45,303 bases of DNA from assembly GCA_900016865.1 (NCBI GenBank), contig FIZI01000016.1, positions 1-45,303 of the forward strand. Reading direction: 5' to 3'. The position numbers and the translations under genes are program-made. Below, piece after piece: positions 1 to 9,587 of this stretch. A model generated the notes under the pieces. The model did not search any database. It was not told the DNA's origin and was given only the letters and a program-made list of their open reading frames with translations. How positions within the stretch are numbered: position 1 is the first letter of the stretch; every line of letters begins with the position of its first letter. This stretch comes from an uncultured Clostridia bacterium. GTDB taxonomy: Bacteria > Bacillota > DTU014.

Positions 1-180
1 ACGGACGTGACAGGGACAATAACGTTGCCTGAAGGCGTAGAGATGGTCATGCCTGGTGACAATGTAGAGTTGAAGGTCGAGCTGATCACGCCAATAGCGA
101 TGGAGGAAGGCCTGAGGCTTGCAATTCGCGAAGGCGGCAAGACAGTCGGCGCAGGCGTAGTTACCAAGATCATTAAGTAG
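1..180 (+). CDS. tuf: Elongation factor Tu, C-terminal fragment
   Basis: The window opens in frame 1 inside this gene; 59 codons remain before TAG at 178-180. The residues match the end of EF-Tu domain 3, with the typical 'VMPGDN' turn, 'LITPIAME' strand and the terminal 'GAGVVTKI' strand. EF-Tu is the GTPase that delivers aminoacyl-tRNA to the ribosome. The GTPase domain lies upstream of the window. tuf directly before rpsJ is the usual Bacillota arrangement. Only the 3' end is visible, so nothing can be said about start or regulation. Confidence 0.95.
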   Translation, partial: TDVTGTITLPEGVEMVMPGDNVELKVELITPIAMEEGLRLAIREGGKTVGAGVVTKIIK

Positions 181-198
181 CAAAGCGAGTGTTGGATT

Positions 199-238
199 CG
201 AGTGCAGGCTACAGACAGTTGAGCTTAGCCTGCACTCG
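199..238 (+). promoter_or_regulatory. 13-bp perfect hairpin in the tuf-rpsJ gap
   Basis: CGAGTGCAGGCTA (199-211) and TAGCCTGCACTCG (226-238) are perfect inverted repeats around a 14-nt loop. No T-run follows, so it is not a standard intrinsic terminator. It sits 18 nt after tuf and about 130 nt before rpsJ, in the place where an S10-operon leader would lie. It may attenuate, process or stabilise the message. The rest of the gap (239-370) shows no firm promoter. Confidence 0.5.
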
Positions 239-370
239 GACCTGCTGGCGCGATGACGTGGGAGGTTGCTCACGAGCTTAGCATCTGAGCGCGGGCCATC
301 ACGAAGTTCAGTGAGGGAATTCCCACAGAGTAGTTCGGTGCAAATCCGAGCGAGATAGGGGGTAAAGCAG

Positions 371-679
371 GTGGCCAATCACAAGATCCGAATCAAGTTG
401 AGAGCATTTGACCACAGACTGCTCGATCAGTCGGCTGAGAAAATCGTCGACACAGCTAAGAGAACAGGTGCTAGGGTTTCCGGCCCAGTTCCGCTTCCAA
501 CCGAGAGAGAAGTCTTTACAGTGTTGAGATCTGTCCATGTTAACAAGGACTCGCGAGAGCAATTTGAGATGAGAACTCATAAACGGCTGGTTGACATACT
601 TGATCCCACACCAAAGACTGTCGATTCGCTTATGAGGCTGGATCTACCAGCAGGAGTCGACATCGAGATTAAACTCTGA
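371..679 (+). CDS. rpsJ: 30S ribosomal protein S10
   Basis: 102 aa, normal length for S10, a protein of the 30S head that also serves as NusE in antitermination. The N-terminus '[10 protein letters not shown]' and the 'SGPVPLPT' loop are family hallmarks. The GTG start at 371 follows an AGGGGGT Shine-Dalgarno site at about 357-363. It is the first gene of the S10 operon here, 190 nt after tuf, with rplC 22 nt downstream. Confidence 0.97.
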   Translation: MANHKIRIKLRAFDHRLLDQSAEKIVDTAKRTGARVSGPVPLPTEREVFTVLRSVHVNKDSREQFEMRTHKRLVDILDPTPKTVDSLMRLDLPAGVDIEIKL

Positions 680-701
680 GCGGACACAGGGGGTGTTAGA
701 A

Positions 702-1337
702 GTGGCGAAGGGACTATTAGGAAAGAAGCTGGGGATGACTCAGGTGTTCAGTGACAGAGGCGAACTCATCCCAGTGACTGTTATACAGGCCGGACCCTGC
801 GTCGTCGTTCAGAAGAAGACAGAGGAAACCGATGGTTATTCCGCAATCCAGCTAGGTTTTGACGACCAGAGCGAACGACGAACGAACAGGCCCATGAGAG
901 GGCACTTTAAGAGAGCTGGTGTGAGTCCGAAGAAAGTAGTTCGTGAAATCCGCACCCAGAGCGTAGATGACTACGAGGTCGGACAGGTCCTAAAGGCGGA
1001 CCTATTCGCTCCTGGCGATGTGGTTGATATAACTGGCACCTCAAAGGGAAAGGGCTTTGCTGGAGTTATCAAGAGGCATAACTTCGGCCGAGGGCCCATG
1101 TCTCACGGTTCTATGTACCACCGCCGAACTGGATCACTCGGCGCTACAGATCCTGCCAGAGTCTTTAAGGGCCGCAAGATGCCCGGCAGGATGGGTGGAG
1201 ATACTGTGACGATTAGCGGGCTTGAGATCGTTAGAGTGGACGCAGAACGCGATCTCATCCTGGTCAAGGGAGCTGTCCCTGGTCCAAGGGGTGGGCATGT
1301 GTTAGTGAAGTCCAGTGTCAAGGCAAAGGCCAACTAG
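702..1337 (+). CDS. rplC: 50S ribosomal protein L3
   Basis: L3, 211 aa, binds 23S rRNA early in assembly and reaches toward the peptidyl transferase centre. The N-terminus '[15 protein letters not shown]' is canonical. I chose GTG 702 because AGGGGGT (688-694) lies 7 nt before it; an in-frame GTG at 693 would overlap that site and add three atypical residues. The glycine- and arginine-rich extension is visible around residues 120-165, including 'KMPGRMGG'. Confidence 0.96.
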   Translation: MAKGLLGKKLGMTQVFSDRGELIPVTVIQAGPCVVVQKKTEETDGYSAIQLGFDDQSERRTNRPMRGHFKRAGVSPKKVVREIRTQSVDDYEVGQVLKADLFAPGDVVDITGTSKGKGFAGVIKRHNFGRGPMSHGSMYHRRTGSLGATDPARVFKGRKMPGRMGGDTVTISGLEIVRVDAERDLILVKGAVPGPRGGHVLVKSSVKAKAN

Positions 1338-1380
1338 GACGCTGGCGACGTGATGTAACCGGGAAAGGAGGCCACTCTGG

Positions 1381-2010
1381 ATGCCTAAGGCGCCTTTGTA
1401 CGATAGAGAAGGTAACAGGATTGGCGAGATCGACCTCGATGAGAAGGTCTTTGCTGCCGAGGTCAAGATGCCTTTGCTCCATCAGGTGGTTAGGATGCAG
1501 TTGGCTAACAAGAGGCGCGGTACTGCTTCGGCTAAGACTATTTCAGAGGTCTCTGGAGGCGGCAGGAAGCCTTGGAGGCAAAAGGGTACTGGCCGTGCCA
1601 GACACGGAAGCATACGCTCTCCGCTGTGGGTTGGCGGAGGTGTAACCTTTGGGCCCAAGCCGCGCGACTATTCCTTTAGAATTCCGAAGTCAGCCAGGCC
1701 AGTTGCTGTAAGATCAGCGCTGTCTGCCAAGGCGAATGACGACGAAATAGCTGTTGTTGAAGAGTTCAAGATGGCAGAGCCCAAGACCAAGGTGGCAGCG
1801 TCTATCCTCGATAAGATCGTCGACGGGAGAAAGGTGCTGCTGGTGGTCAAGGACTTTGACGACAACACTGTCAAGTCGGTTCGCAACCTCCCCTTTGTCA
1901 GACTGATTGAGAGCAATCGCCTCAATGTTTACGACGTGCTTGACAACGACAGGGTTCTTTTTACGAAGGACGCCCTGCAGTCAGTCGAGGAGGTGTGGGG
2001 AAATGCCTGA
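1381..2010 (+). CDS. rplD: 50S ribosomal protein L4
   Basis: L4, 209 aa, binds 23S rRNA and its long basic loop lines the peptide exit tunnel; the loop is visible at about residues 50-90 ('SGGGRKPWRQKGTGRARHG'). ATG 1381 follows an AAAGGAGG site. In gammaproteobacteria L4 represses its own operon through the leader RNA; whether it acts on the leader at 181-370 here is unknown. The 3' end overlaps rplW by 8 nt. Confidence 0.96.
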   Translation: MPKAPLYDREGNRIGEIDLDEKVFAAEVKMPLLHQVVRMQLANKRRGTASAKTISEVSGGGRKPWRQKGTGRARHGSIRSPLWVGGGVTFGPKPRDYSFRIPKSARPVAVRSALSAKANDDEIAVVEEFKMAEPKTKVAASILDKIVDGRKVLLVVKDFDDNTVKSVRNLPFVRLIESNRLNVYDVLDNDRVLFTKDALQSVEEVWGNA

Positions 2011-2290
2011 ACCGCGGGATGTTATCATTCGGCCGATAATCACTGAGAAGACCACTGGCCTGCTCGACAGCGGGCAGTATACCTTCGAGGTTGACAAGCG
2101 AGCTACCAAGCACATGATCAAAGACGCCATAGAGGAGATCTTTGGCGTGAAGGTCAAGAGCGTGAACACTATGAGGTATACCGGCAAACGCAGAAGGTTG
2201 GGGGTTCACGAGGGCAAGCGAAAGGACTGGAAGAAAGCAGTTGTAACCCTCGAGGAAGGCCAGCGGATAGAGCTCTTTGAGGGTATGTAA
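2003..2290 (+). CDS. rplW: 50S ribosomal protein L23
   Basis: L23, 95 aa, sits at the tunnel exit and docks trigger factor and SRP. The N-terminus 'PRDVIIRPIITEK' is typical. I place the start at ATG 2003, overlapping the rplD stop by 8 nt and following GGAGG within rplD; longer readings upstream lie entirely inside rplD. The C-terminal half carries the basic 'YTGKRRRLG' stretch. Confidence 0.95.
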   Translation: MPEPRDVIIRPIITEKTTGLLDSGQYTFEVDKRATKHMIKDAIEEIFGVKVKSVNTMRYTGKRRRLGVHEGKRKDWKKAVVTLEEGQRIELFEGM

Positions 2291-2308
2291 GCTTGGAGGG
2301 AGTGCAAG

Positions 2309-3133
2309 ATGCCGGTCAAGAAGTTTAAACCGACTACTCCGGGACGCAGAGCAATGACGGTTTCTGACTTCTCGGACCTTACTACCAGTAAGCCTGAGAA
2401 GTCGTTGTTAGCTCCTCTTAAGAAAACCGGCGGGCGCAATGCCTATGGCCGCATCACCGCACGCCACCGTGGCGGCGGACACAAGAGGATGTATAGGATA
2501 ATCGACTTTAAGAGGGACAAGGATGGAATCCCCGCAAAGGTCGCTACTATTGAGTACGACCCGAACCGCAGTGCGCGAATAGCGCTCCTTCACTACGCTG
2601 ACGGGGAAAAGCGATATATCCTGGTTCCGAACGGATTGAAGGTTGGCGACACTGTAGTGTCCGGGCCGGATGCCGACATAAAGCCCGGCAACGCCCTTCC
2701 TCTAGCCAACATTCCGGTAGGCACCATTATCCACAACATCGAGCTTCGTCCGGGCAAGGGCGGGCAATTGGTTAGGGCTGCCGGAACTGGTGCTCAGTTG
2801 ATGGCTAAGGAAGGCGATTATGCCCACGTGAGGTTCCCGAGCGGGGAAGTGAGGCTCATCAGGCTTGAATGCAGGGCCACCATAGGACAGGTCGGCAATG
2901 TCGAGCATGAGAACATCACTATCGGGAAAGCAGGCAGGAGCCGCTGGTTGGGGCGGAGGCCTCATACCCGTGGACTGGCTATGAACCCCGTCGATCACCC
3001 GCATGGCGGCGGCGAGGGGCGTTCGCCTATCGGACGCAAGACCCCGGTGACCCCTTGGGGTTATCCGACGCTTGGATACAAGACGAGGAAGCCAAAGCCG
3101 TCTGACAAGTTGATTGTGAGGAGACGGAAGTAG
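2309..3133 (+). CDS. rplB: 50S ribosomal protein L2
   Basis: L2, 274 aa, is needed for subunit association and peptidyl transferase function. The C-terminal block '[14 protein letters not shown]' (about residues 224-237) carries the conserved histidine near the peptidyl transferase centre, and '[18 protein letters not shown]' (from about residue 45) is the RNA-binding segment. ATG 2309 is preceded by GGAGGGAG. It lies 18 nt after rplW. Confidence 0.97.
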   Translation: MPVKKFKPTTPGRRAMTVSDFSDLTTSKPEKSLLAPLKKTGGRNAYGRITARHRGGGHKRMYRIIDFKRDKDGIPAKVATIEYDPNRSARIALLHYADGEKRYILVPNGLKVGDTVVSGPDADIKPGNALPLANIPVGTIIHNIELRPGKGGQLVRAAGTGAQLMAKEGDYAHVRFPSGEVRLIRLECRATIGQVGNVEHENITIGKAGRSRWLGRRPHTRGLAMNPVDHPHGGGEGRSPIGRKTPVTPWGYPTLGYKTRKPKPSDKLIVRRRK

Positions 3134-3182
3134 GCGGGTCTATCCAGCAGGCCTTGCCGTGTAAGAGAAAGGAGGGGCAGCA

Positions 3183-3467
3183 TTGGCCAGATCTTTAAAA
3201 AAGGGACCTTACGTACACGAATCATTGATGAAAAAGATCCGGCAGTTGAATGAGGCCAACAAGAAGGAAGTCATCAAGACCTGGTCTAGAGCTTCTACCA
3301 TCTTTCCTGAGATGGTCGGTCATACTATAGCGGTTCATGATGGCAGAAAGCATGTTCCGATCTATATTACCGAGGACATGGTCGGACACAAGCTTGGTGA
3401 GTTTGCTCCAACCAGGACATTTAGGGGTCATGCAGACAAGTCTGAGCGGTCGACCCGAGTTAGGTAG
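3183..3467 (+). CDS. rpsS: 30S ribosomal protein S19
   Basis: S19, 94 aa, forms a complex with S13 in the 30S head near the A-site tRNA. '[10 protein letters not shown]' at the N-terminus and '[16 protein letters not shown]' near the C-terminus are diagnostic. The start is an unusual TTG at 3183, supported by a strong AAAGGAGGGG site at about 3168-3177 and by exact family alignment; no ATG or GTG is available nearby in frame. Confidence 0.96.
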   Translation: MARSLKKGPYVHESLMKKIRQLNEANKKEVIKTWSRASTIFPEMVGHTIAVHDGRKHVPIYITEDMVGHKLGEFAPTRTFRGHADKSERSTRVR

Positions 3468-3494
3468 TCTGTCAAACGAGGGGGTCTGTTAGAG

Positions 3495-3833
3495 ATGGAA
3501 GCCAAAGCTGTTGCGCGCTACGTCCGGATATCCCCTAGCAAGGTTAGACAAGTGGTCGACCTTATCAGGGGCAAAGACTGCGATGAAGCGCTGGCTATTT
3601 TGAGGTTTGTTCCAAAGGCTGGGGCAGAGCCCGTAGAGAAGGTACTGCGCTCAGCTATGGCGAATGCCGAGAACAACCATGGAATGGATCCTGGGTCGTT
3701 GTACGTCGCCAAGGTGACTGTGGACGATGGGCCAACGCTAAAGAGGATCATTCCAAGAATGCGAGGTATGGCGAATCGGATCCGTAAGCGCTCCAGCCAT
3801 ATTACCGTAGTCGTCAAAGAGAAGGAGGAGTAA
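3495..3833 (+). CDS. rplV: 50S ribosomal protein L22
   Basis: L22, 112 aa, extends a beta-hairpin into the exit tunnel where macrolides bind. '[18 protein letters not shown]' at the N-terminus and the hairpin segment '[17 protein letters not shown]' near residues 84-100 identify it. ATG 3495 lies downstream of GAGGGGGT. The stop is 3 nt before rpsC, suggesting translational coupling. Confidence 0.96.
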   Translation: MEAKAVARYVRISPSKVRQVVDLIRGKDCDEALAILRFVPKAGAEPVEKVLRSAMANAENNHGMDPGSLYVAKVTVDDGPTLKRIIPRMRGMANRIRKRSSHITVVVKEKEE

Positions 3834-3836
3834 TGT

Positions 3837-4490
3837 GTGGGTCAGAAGGTTCATCCTCTGGGTCTGAGGCTCGGCATAATAAAGGATTGGGACGGTAGAT
3901 GGTACGCCAAGAAAAAGGCCTACCAAGAATACCTTCACGAGGATATCAAGATCCGGCGGTATATCAAGAAGAAGTTGTACGCGTCGGGTATCAGCAGGGT
4001 GGAGATCGAGCGCGCAGCAAACCGCGTCAAGGTCACTGTCCACACTGCACGGCCCGGCATGGTCATAGGCAGGGGCGGGACCGAGGTTGACAAGCTGCGC
4101 CGCGAGCTGGAAGCCATGACCGGCAAGCAGGTGCAAGTCAACATCCAGGAAGTCAAGAACGTCGATTTGGACGCTCAGCTCGTAGCCGAAAACATCGCTT
4201 CCCAGATCGAACGCAGGATTTCTTTCCGCCGAGCCATGAAGCAGGCTCTTGCGAGAGCTATGAAGGCCGGTGCTCAAGGCGTACGGATGAAGGTCGGTGG
4301 ACGTCTCAATGGTGCCGAGATTGCCAGATCTGAGGGGTATAGTGAGGGAAAGGTGCCTCTGCATACCTTGCGCGCCGATGTCGACTATGGTTTTGCCGAA
4401 GCAGATACTACTGCAGGCAAGATTGGAGTCAAGGTGTGGATATACAAGGGCGAGGTGCTTCCCGAACGATCTGAGACTGTTCGCGTTTAA
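3837..4490 (+). CDS. rpsC: 30S ribosomal protein S3
   Basis: S3, 217 aa, helps form the mRNA entry channel. '[13 protein letters not shown]' is the standard N-terminus; the KH domain carries the 'VIGRGG' loop at about residues 76-81, and the C-terminal domain includes '[11 protein letters not shown]'. GTG 3837 follows GAAGGAGGAG in the end of rplV. Length and order are normal. Confidence 0.97.
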   Translation: MGQKVHPLGLRLGIIKDWDGRWYAKKKAYQEYLHEDIKIRRYIKKKLYASGISRVEIERAANRVKVTVHTARPGMVIGRGGTEVDKLRRELEAMTGKQVQVNIQEVKNVDLDAQLVAENIASQIERRISFRRAMKQALARAMKAGAQGVRMKVGGRLNGAEIARSEGYSEGKVPLHTLRADVDYGFAEADTTAGKIGVKVWIYKGEVLPERSETVRV

Positions 4491-4504
4491 GGGGGGGCCG
4501 TGAC

Positions 4505-4939
4505 ATGCTAATGCCCAAGAGGGTTAAATATAGAAGAGTCCAGCGCGGCCGCATGACCGGTAAGGCCAAGCGAGGGACTGATGTCCAGCTGGGCGACTTC
4601 GGCTTGCAGGCACTAGAACCAGGCTGGATCACAGATAGGCAGATCGAGGCCGCCCGTGTCGCCATGACGCGATACATCAGGAGAGGCGGTAAGGTCTACA
4701 TTAAGATATTTCCTGACAAGCCAATAACATCGAAGCCTGCCGAAACCAGAATGGGTGCAGGCAAGGGATCTCCGGAATACTGGGTCGCAGTTGTAAAACC
4801 AGGTCGTGTGTTGTTTGAGATCGCCGGAGTATCTGAAGAGGTGGCCAAAGAGGCATTTAGGCTAGCAAGCCACAAGCTTCCGGTCAAGACCAGATTCCTC
4901 GCACGAGAGGGAACGGGTGGTGAAGCCAGTGAGAGCTAA
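4505..4939 (+). CDS. rplP: 50S ribosomal protein L16
   Basis: L16, 144 aa, stabilises tRNA in the A and P sites of the large subunit. The N-terminus '[11 protein letters not shown]' and '[15 protein letters not shown]' (about residues 82-96) are diagnostic. ATG 4505 follows AAGGGGGGG. The 3' end overlaps the start of rpmC by 23 nt. Confidence 0.97.
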   Translation: MLMPKRVKYRRVQRGRMTGKAKRGTDVQLGDFGLQALEPGWITDRQIEAARVAMTRYIRRGGKVYIKIFPDKPITSKPAETRMGAGKGSPEYWVAVVKPGRVLFEIAGVSEEVAKEAFRLASHKLPVKTRFLAREGTGGEASES

Positions 4940-5132
4940 TCAGATACGGGACCTGTCGAACGAGGAGCTAGCGTCCCAGCTGAAGGATAGCAAGCAGGAG
5001 CTGTTTAACCTCAGATTTCAGCTCGCAACCGGACAGTTGGATAATCCAATGAGGATTAGAGAGGTAAAGCGAACGATCGCCCGGATCAAGACTATCATGC
5101 GAGAACGAGAGCTGGGCGGAGTCGAGAGATAG
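4917..5132 (+). CDS. rpmC: 50S ribosomal protein L29
   Basis: L29, 71 aa, is a helical hairpin at the tunnel exit next to L23. '[20 protein letters not shown]' is the family core. Two adjacent in-frame GTG codons (4917 and 4920) and a third at 4929 could start it; 4917 or 4920 fits the upstream GAGAGGGA site within rplP. The overlap with rplP implies coupled translation. Confidence 0.93.
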   Translation: MVKPVRANQIRDLSNEELASQLKDSKQELFNLRFQLATGQLDNPMRIREVKRTIARIKTIMRERELGGVER

Positions 5133-5152
5133 CAGAAGGGAGGCGTCAGTGA

Positions 5153-5407
5153 GTGGAGAGAAAACGCCGCAGAACGATGACTGGGGTCGTCGTCAGCGAC
5201 AAGATGGATAAGACCATTGTCGTGTCAGTAGTGCGGTCTGTAAGGAACTCGCTCTACGGCAAGACAATAAAGAGGACCTCCAAGTTTAAGGTGCACGACG
5301 AGAACAACGAGTGCAGAGTCGGCGACAGGGTCAAGATCATGGAGACCAGGCCTTTAAGCAAGGAGAAAAGATGGCGCCTCGTAGAGGTGCTCGAGAAGGC
5401 CAAGTAG
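5153..5407 (+). CDS. rpsQ: 30S ribosomal protein S17
   Basis: S17, 84 aa, an OB-fold protein that binds 16S rRNA helix 11. '[15 protein letters not shown]' near residues 11-25 and '[16 protein letters not shown]' near the end are hallmark segments. GTG 5153 is supported by AGAAGGGAGG at about 5134-5143. Confidence 0.96.
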   Translation: MERKRRRTMTGVVVSDKMDKTIVVSVVRSVRNSLYGKTIKRTSKFKVHDENNECRVGDRVKIMETRPLSKEKRWRLVEVLEKAK

Positions 5408-5445
5408 GCACCTGTGAGAGGTCTGGGCGAGAGGAGGCGACTGCA

Positions 5446-5808
5446 GTGATTCAGACACAGACCATCCTGAACGCGGCCGACAACACCGGCGCGCGTAAGT
5501 TGATGTGTATACGAGTCCTGGGCGGAAAGCGGTACGCTCGGGTTGGGGATGTCATTGTCTGTTCTGTCAAGGAAGCCGCTCCCGGAGGAGCAGTCAAAAA
5601 GGGCGACGTGGTTAGGGCTGTGGTCGTTCGGACTGCCAAGGAGCAGAGGCGGCCTGACGGTTCGTATATCAAGTTCGACGAGAATGCCGGGGTTATTCTA
5701 GACCACGCCGGCAATCCAAGAGGCACTAGAATTTTTGGCCCTGTGGCCAGAGAGTTGAGAGACAGAGACTTCATGAAAATAGTCTCTCTAGCACCCGAGG
5801 TCCTTTAA
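5446..5808 (+). CDS. rplN: 50S ribosomal protein L14
   Basis: L14, 120 aa, contacts 16S rRNA in an intersubunit bridge. '[17 protein letters not shown]' is a textbook N-terminus, which fixes GTG 5446 as the start, with GAGAGGAGG 6-8 nt upstream. The frame is open for 45 more codons upstream, but that part overlaps rpsQ and has no family match. Confidence 0.96.
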   Translation: MIQTQTILNAADNTGARKLMCIRVLGGKRYARVGDVIVCSVKEAAPGGAVKKGDVVRAVVVRTAKEQRRPDGSYIKFDENAGVILDHAGNPRGTRIFGPVARELRDRDFMKIVSLAPEVL

Positions 5809-5837
5809 GTGACCTATACTGGAGGAGTGTGCTAGCC

Positions 5838-6158
5838 ATGGGCAAGGCTATGAAGATAAAAAAGGGTGACACCGTCGTCATCATTGCAGGTAAGGACAGG
5901 GGCAAGAGGGGCAAGGTATTGCGAGTTGTCCCCAAGACAGGGAAGGTAATCGTCGAAGGCCTCAACATCGTCAAAAAGCACCAGAGACCGACGCAAGAGG
6001 CACCTCAGGGCGGTGTGGTGGAGACTCCCGCTCCCATAGACAGGTCGAACGTCCAGGTGGTGTGCGGTAGCTGCCGCAAACCGACTCGGGTCGGTGTCAA
6101 GGTGGCCGACGATGGAGAGCGCACTCGAATATGCAAGAAGTGTGGAGCTGAGCTCTAG
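5838..6158 (+). CDS. rplX: 50S ribosomal protein L24
   Basis: L24, 106 aa, an assembly initiator with an N-terminal KOW motif ('[21 protein letters not shown]', residues about 6-26). I chose ATG 5838, 10 nt after GGAGGAG (5821-5827); an in-frame GTG at 5829 is too close to that site. The C-terminus has two CxxC pairs ('CGSC' and 'CKKC'), a zinc-ribbon-like ending common in bacterial L24. Confidence 0.95.
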   Translation: MGKAMKIKKGDTVVIIAGKDRGKRGKVLRVVPKTGKVIVEGLNIVKKHQRPTQEAPQGGVVETPAPIDRSNVQVVCGSCRKPTRVGVKVADDGERTRICKKCGAEL

Positions 6159-6184
6159 CCCGTAGGAAGGGAGGTTGCGGTATT

Positions 6185-6724
6185 ATGACTCGTTTGAGAG
6201 AGCGCTTCAAGAGCGATGTTGCCAAGGCGCTGCAAGCGAAGTTTGGCTACTCCAATGTGATGGAGATACCAAAGGTCGTGAAGGTAGTCGTCAACATGGG
6301 AGTAGGCGATGCTGTAGGCGATCCGAAGGCTTTGGAATCTGCCATGAGAGACCTCAGTCTGATTACCGGGCAGAAGCCCCAAGTGACGCGTGCGAAGAAG
6401 TCGATTTCAAACTTCAAGATAAGAGCGGGCATGCCAATAGGGTGTAAGGTCACTCTCCGCGGGGAGCGCATGGAGTACTTCCTTGACAAGTTGATGAATG
6501 TGTCTCTCGCTCGAATTCGAGACTTCCGCGGGCTGTCCAGGAGCGGTTTTGACGGTAGAGGGAATTATACGTTTGGTGTCAAGGAGCAACTGATATTTCC
6601 TGAGATCAGCCCGGACAAGGTTGATAAGGTGCGAGGTATGGACATAACGATTGTCACGTCCGCCAAGACCGACGAGGAAGCCTACGAACTCCTCAAGGGC
6701 CTTGGAATGCCCTTCGCATCGTAG
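6185..6724 (+). CDS. rplE: 50S ribosomal protein L5
   Basis: L5, 179 aa, anchors 5S rRNA in the central protuberance and contacts P-site tRNA. '[14 protein letters not shown]' near residue 29 and '[15 protein letters not shown]' near residue 79 are family signatures, as is '[15 protein letters not shown]'. ATG 6185 follows GGGAGG. Confidence 0.97.
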   Translation: MTRLRERFKSDVAKALQAKFGYSNVMEIPKVVKVVVNMGVGDAVGDPKALESAMRDLSLITGQKPQVTRAKKSISNFKIRAGMPIGCKVTLRGERMEYFLDKLMNVSLARIRDFRGLSRSGFDGRGNYTFGVKEQLIFPEISPDKVDKVRGMDITIVTSAKTDEEAYELLKGLGMPFAS

Positions 6725-6763
6725 GAGATGTAATGGCACTCTTGTCAAAGGAGGGATCGATGA

Positions 6764-6949
6764 GTGGCAAAGAAGTCCTTGATCATAAAGGCACAGAGGA
6801 AGCCCAAGTATGCAGTAAGGGCTTATAACCGCTGTAAGCTCTGTGGACGCCCGAGAGCCTATATGAGGAAGTTCGGGATGTGTAGGATATGCTTTAGGAC
6901 GCTCGCTCACCGCGGGGAGATTCCTGGAGTCACCAAGGCGAGCTGGTGA
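6764..6949 (+). CDS. rpsN: 30S ribosomal protein S14, zinc-binding type
   Basis: S14 type Z, 61 aa, the short zinc-containing form common in Bacillota. The zinc ligands are Cys24, Cys27, Cys40 and Cys43 in 'CKLCGRP' and 'CRICF'. GTG 6764 follows AAAGGAGG at about 6748-6755. It binds the 16S rRNA 3' major domain in the 30S head. Confidence 0.97.
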   Translation: MAKKSLIIKAQRKPKYAVRAYNRCKLCGRPRAYMRKFGMCRICFRTLAHRGEIPGVTKASW

Positions 6950-6988
6950 TTTCGCCTTTGTTGGATAGACAGGTGGAAGGGGGTATCG

Positions 6989-7390
6989 ATGGTGCCAACG
7001 ACCGACCCTATTGCAGACATGCTGACGAGGATCCGCAACGCAAATCGCGTCTACAAGGATTCCGTTGACATTCCGTATTCGAAGGCCAAGAAGGCCATCC
7101 TCGACCTGTTGAAGGATGAGGGCTTCATCAGGAATTATGAAGTGCTCGAAAGCGACGGGCACCGCATACTGAGGGCCTTTCTGAAATATGGTCCTAATCG
7201 TGAGCATGTGATTACGGGCATTACTCGGATAAGCAAGCCCGGACTCCGGGTGTACGTCAAGAGCAGCGAGGTGCCCAAGGTCCTCGGAGGACTTGGAATA
7301 GCTGTGATTTCGACGTCTAAGGGTATGATGACCGATCGCGATGCGAGACGGCTAGGAATCGGTGGAGAAGTGGTCTGCTACGTCTGGTAG
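6989..7390 (+). CDS. rpsH: 30S ribosomal protein S8
   Basis: S8, 133 aa, binds the central domain of 16S rRNA. '[13 protein letters not shown]' at the N-terminus and '[14 protein letters not shown]' with 'GGEVVCYVW' at the C-terminus are diagnostic. ATG 6989 follows GGAAGGGGG. In E. coli S8 represses the spc operon; no such element is evident here. Confidence 0.97.
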   Translation: MVPTTDPIADMLTRIRNANRVYKDSVDIPYSKAKKAILDLLKDEGFIRNYEVLESDGHRILRAFLKYGPNREHVITGITRISKPGLRVYVKSSEVPKVLGGLGIAVISTSKGMMTDRDARRLGIGGEVVCYVW

Positions 7391-7448
7391 GCCTATTGCG
7401 AGTGTGTAGGCGCTCCCGGCGAAGCAGCTGACATGAGGGGGTGCGATG

Positions 7449-7982
7449 ATGTCCCGCATTGGGAGAATGCCAATACAGGTTCCCTCTGGGGTTGACGTGA
7501 AGATAGATGGTCACGAAGTATCGGTCAAGGGCCCCAAGGGTTCGATAGAGAAGAGCTTTCATCCTGATATGAAGCTGGTTGCAGAGGGCGATACGATCGT
7601 GGTCCAGCGGCCCAGTGACGCAAAGGAGCACAGGTCGCTTCACGGGTTGACCCGCTCTTTGTTGGCAAATATGATAAAGGGTGTGACCGAGGGCTTCCAG
7701 AGAGAACTGGAGATCCAGGGCACCGGTTATAGAGCAGTTAAGCAGGGAAATGACCTGGTCCTCACTGTAGGTTATTCCCATCCAGTAGAGATAAAAGCAG
7801 AACCGGGAATTGAGTTTGAGGTCCCAACTCCCACCAGGATCATAGTCAAGGGGATCGACAAGGAACAGGTGGGACAGGTGGCTGCAGACATCAGAAGGGT
7901 CAGGCCTCCAGATCCCTACAAGGGTAAGGGCATTCGCTACGCAGGTGAGCATGTCCGAATGAAGGCCGGCAAGACTGGTTAG
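7449..7982 (+). CDS. rplF: 50S ribosomal protein L6
   Basis: L6, 177 aa, two-domain protein near the sarcin-ricin loop. '[14 protein letters not shown]' and the C-terminal '[16 protein letters not shown]' (about residues 150-165) identify it. Two ATG codons stand back to back (7446 and 7449); 7449 has the better distance from GAGGGGG and gives the usual 'MSRIG' start, but 7446 is possible. Confidence 0.96.
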   Translation: MSRIGRMPIQVPSGVDVKIDGHEVSVKGPKGSIEKSFHPDMKLVAEGDTIVVQRPSDAKEHRSLHGLTRSLLANMIKGVTEGFQRELEIQGTGYRAVKQGNDLVLTVGYSHPVEIKAEPGIEFEVPTPTRIIVKGIDKEQVGQVAADIRRVRPPDPYKGKGIRYAGEHVRMKAGKTG

Positions 7983-8012
7983 GCGTAGTTGCCTGAGAAG
8001 GGAGTGTAAGGC

Positions 8013-8381
8013 GTGTACAAAAGAGTCGACAGAAAGAGGGCTGCTGCTCGACGACACTTGAGAGTCAGGAAAAGGGTCGTCGGCACTCCGGATCGGCCCC
8101 GTCTTAATGTGTATAGAAGCCTTGCCCACATCTACGCGCAGATCATAGACGATGTCTCCGGGCATACTCTTGTGGCTGCATCGTCGCTTGATCCTGAGAT
8201 CAAGGAGTCGATTGGACACGGAAGAAACGCCGAGGCAGCCAAAGCCGTAGGCAAGCTGGTAGCGAAGCGAGCCCAAGAAAAGGGCATACAACAGGTAGTG
8301 TTTGACCGTGGTGGACATCTCTATCACGGACGAATTGCTGCACTTGCGGACGGTGCCCGAGAGGGCGGGCTAGTCTTTTGA
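8013..8381 (+). CDS. rplR: 50S ribosomal protein L18
   Basis: L18, 122 aa, binds 5S rRNA together with L5. '[20 protein letters not shown]' (residues about 29-48) and the C-terminal '[12 protein letters not shown]' are canonical. GTG 8013 follows GGGAGTG. Neighbours and spacing are normal for the spc operon. Confidence 0.96.
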   Translation: MYKRVDRKRAAARRHLRVRKRVVGTPDRPRLNVYRSLAHIYAQIIDDVSGHTLVAASSLDPEIKESIGHGRNAEAAKAVGKLVAKRAQEKGIQQVVFDRGGHLYHGRIAALADGAREGGLVF

Positions 8382-8393
8382 GGAGGGAAATAG

Positions 8394-8894
8394 ATGGACA
8401 GGATTGATCAACCAGGAACCGAGCTACAGGAAAAGCTGGTAGCGCTGGACTGGCCCTCCAAGACAACCAAAGGTGGGCGCACCAGAAGCGTCAGAGCTCT
8501 TGTCGTTGTGGGCGATGGGCAAGGGCGAGTGGGCGCAGGCCTGGGCAAGGCTGGAGAGGTATCCGAGGCAATCAAAAAGGGCGTTGCTGAGGCCAAGAAG
8601 AACTTGATCACCGTGCCGATGATCGCTTCCACCATTACTCATGAAGTGATAGGGAGACACGGCGCAGGTCAGGTGTTGTTGAAACCGGCAGGAGAGGGCA
8701 CGGGCGTTATAGCCGGCGGCCCGATCAGAGCTGTTCTTGAGTTGGCAGGAGTCAAGGATGTTCTGACCAAGAACATAGGTTCTTCCAACGCTATAGCCAT
8801 GGTGTCTGCTACTATGGACGGACTGCGGAAGCTGCGTCGGTTCGATGAAGTAGCCAGGCTCAGGGGCAAGACTGTTGAAGATCTGATGAAGTGA
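8394..8894 (+). CDS. rpsE: 30S ribosomal protein S5
   Basis: S5, 166 aa, lines the mRNA entry channel and affects decoding accuracy. '[16 protein letters not shown]' (about residues 36-51) and '[16 protein letters not shown]' near residue 130 are signature segments. ATG 8394 follows GAGGAGGG 5-12 nt upstream. rpmD begins 13 nt downstream. Confidence 0.97.
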   Translation: MDRIDQPGTELQEKLVALDWPSKTTKGGRTRSVRALVVVGDGQGRVGAGLGKAGEVSEAIKKGVAEAKKNLITVPMIASTITHEVIGRHGAGQVLLKPAGEGTGVIAGGPIRAVLELAGVKDVLTKNIGSSNAIAMVSATMDGLRKLRRFDEVARLRGKTVEDLMK

Positions 8895-8907
8895 GGTGGG
8901 GGTTTCG

Positions 8908-9105
8908 ATGGCAAGCAGCAATGACGGCCGCAAGTTGAAGGTTACATTGGTCAAGAGCGGGATTGGGTATTCCAGACGCCAGAAGCGGACCATCGAGGCT
9001 CTCGGCTTTAAGAAGCTGGGTCAAGTCAGGATCATGGAAGACAATCCGGCTATCCGTGGGATGATCTCAAAGGTTAGTCACCTTCTCAACGTTGAGGAGG
9101 TCTAA
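8908..9105 (+). CDS. rpmD: 50S ribosomal protein L30
   Basis: L30, 65 aa, the usual small bacterial size. 'KVTLVKSGIGYSRRQKRTIEALG' spans the family core. ATG 8908 is chosen because GAGGTGGGGG lies just upstream; an in-frame GTG at 8896 sits inside that site and would add four unrelated residues. Confidence 0.95.
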   Translation: MASSNDGRKLKVTLVKSGIGYSRRQKRTIEALGFKKLGQVRIMEDNPAIRGMISKVSHLLNVEEV

Positions 9106-9146
9106 GTCTAACCTTCGACACTGGTGATTGAGGAGGTGTACAGACC

Positions 9147-9587
9147 GTGAGGTTGCATGATCTTGCTCCGGCCGAAGGGTCTCGCAAGTCTCGCAAGAGA
9201 GTCGGTCGGGGGATTGGTTCTGGTCTAGGCAAGACAGCAGGTAGAGGACACAAGGGACAGCTAGCACGTTCAGGTGGCGGCAAGGGTGCTGCGTTCGAGG
9301 GGGGCCAGACCCCGCTACAGAGACGGCTGCCTAAGCGCGGTTTTGTAAACGTATTTCGCGAAGATGTAACTCACGTCAATGTTGAGAGCCTCAATGCCTT
9401 TGACGAGGGTGCGGTGGTAACGCCTGAAGCGTTGATCGCAGCAGGGCTTATACGCAAGTCCGCACGGACCGTCAAGGTGTTAGCCAAGGGTGTTCTAAAG
9501 AAGCCGTTGACTGTCAAGGCCCATAAGTTTAGCCAGGCAGCTGTTGAAAAGATCGAGGCAGCAGGCGGCAAGGTCGAGGTGATTTAG
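9147..9587 (+). CDS. rplO: 50S ribosomal protein L15
   Basis: L15, 146 aa, a late-assembly 23S rRNA binder. The glycine- and basic-rich N-terminal extension ('[20 protein letters not shown]') and '[16 protein letters not shown]' are typical. GTG 9147 follows TTGAGGAGGT. Its last codons contain GAGGTGAT (9576-9583), which serves as the ribosome-binding site of secY. Confidence 0.97.
   Translation: MRLHDLAPAEGSRKSRKRVGRGIGSGLGKTAGRGHKGQLARSGGGKGAAFEGGQTPLQRRLPKRGFVNVFREDVTHVNVESLNAFDEGAVVTPEALIAAGLIRKSARTVKVLAKGVLKKPLTVKAHKFSQAAVEKIEAAGGKVEVI

Noticed and set aside
199-238. The tuf-rpsJ hairpin as an intrinsic terminator of tuf.
   Set aside because: There is no T-run after the stem; the following bases are GC-rich.
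315-347. GGGAA ... GGTGCAAATCC resembles part of the cobalamin riboswitch core.
   Set aside because: The spacing is wrong, no B12 box (GCCACTG-like) or receptor helices follow, and the downstream gene is rpsJ. The match is probably chance.
5311-5445. A 45-codon N-terminal extension of L14.
   Set aside because: It overlaps rpsQ, and L14 proteins begin exactly at the MIQ found at 5446.
6407-7207. A 266-codon minus-strand frame across rplE, rpsN and rpsH.
   Set aside because: Antisense shadow of three well-supported genes.
7317-8327. A 336-codon minus-strand frame across rplF and rplR.
   Set aside because: Entirely antisense to two ribosomal protein genes, with no recognisable domain or ribosome-binding site.
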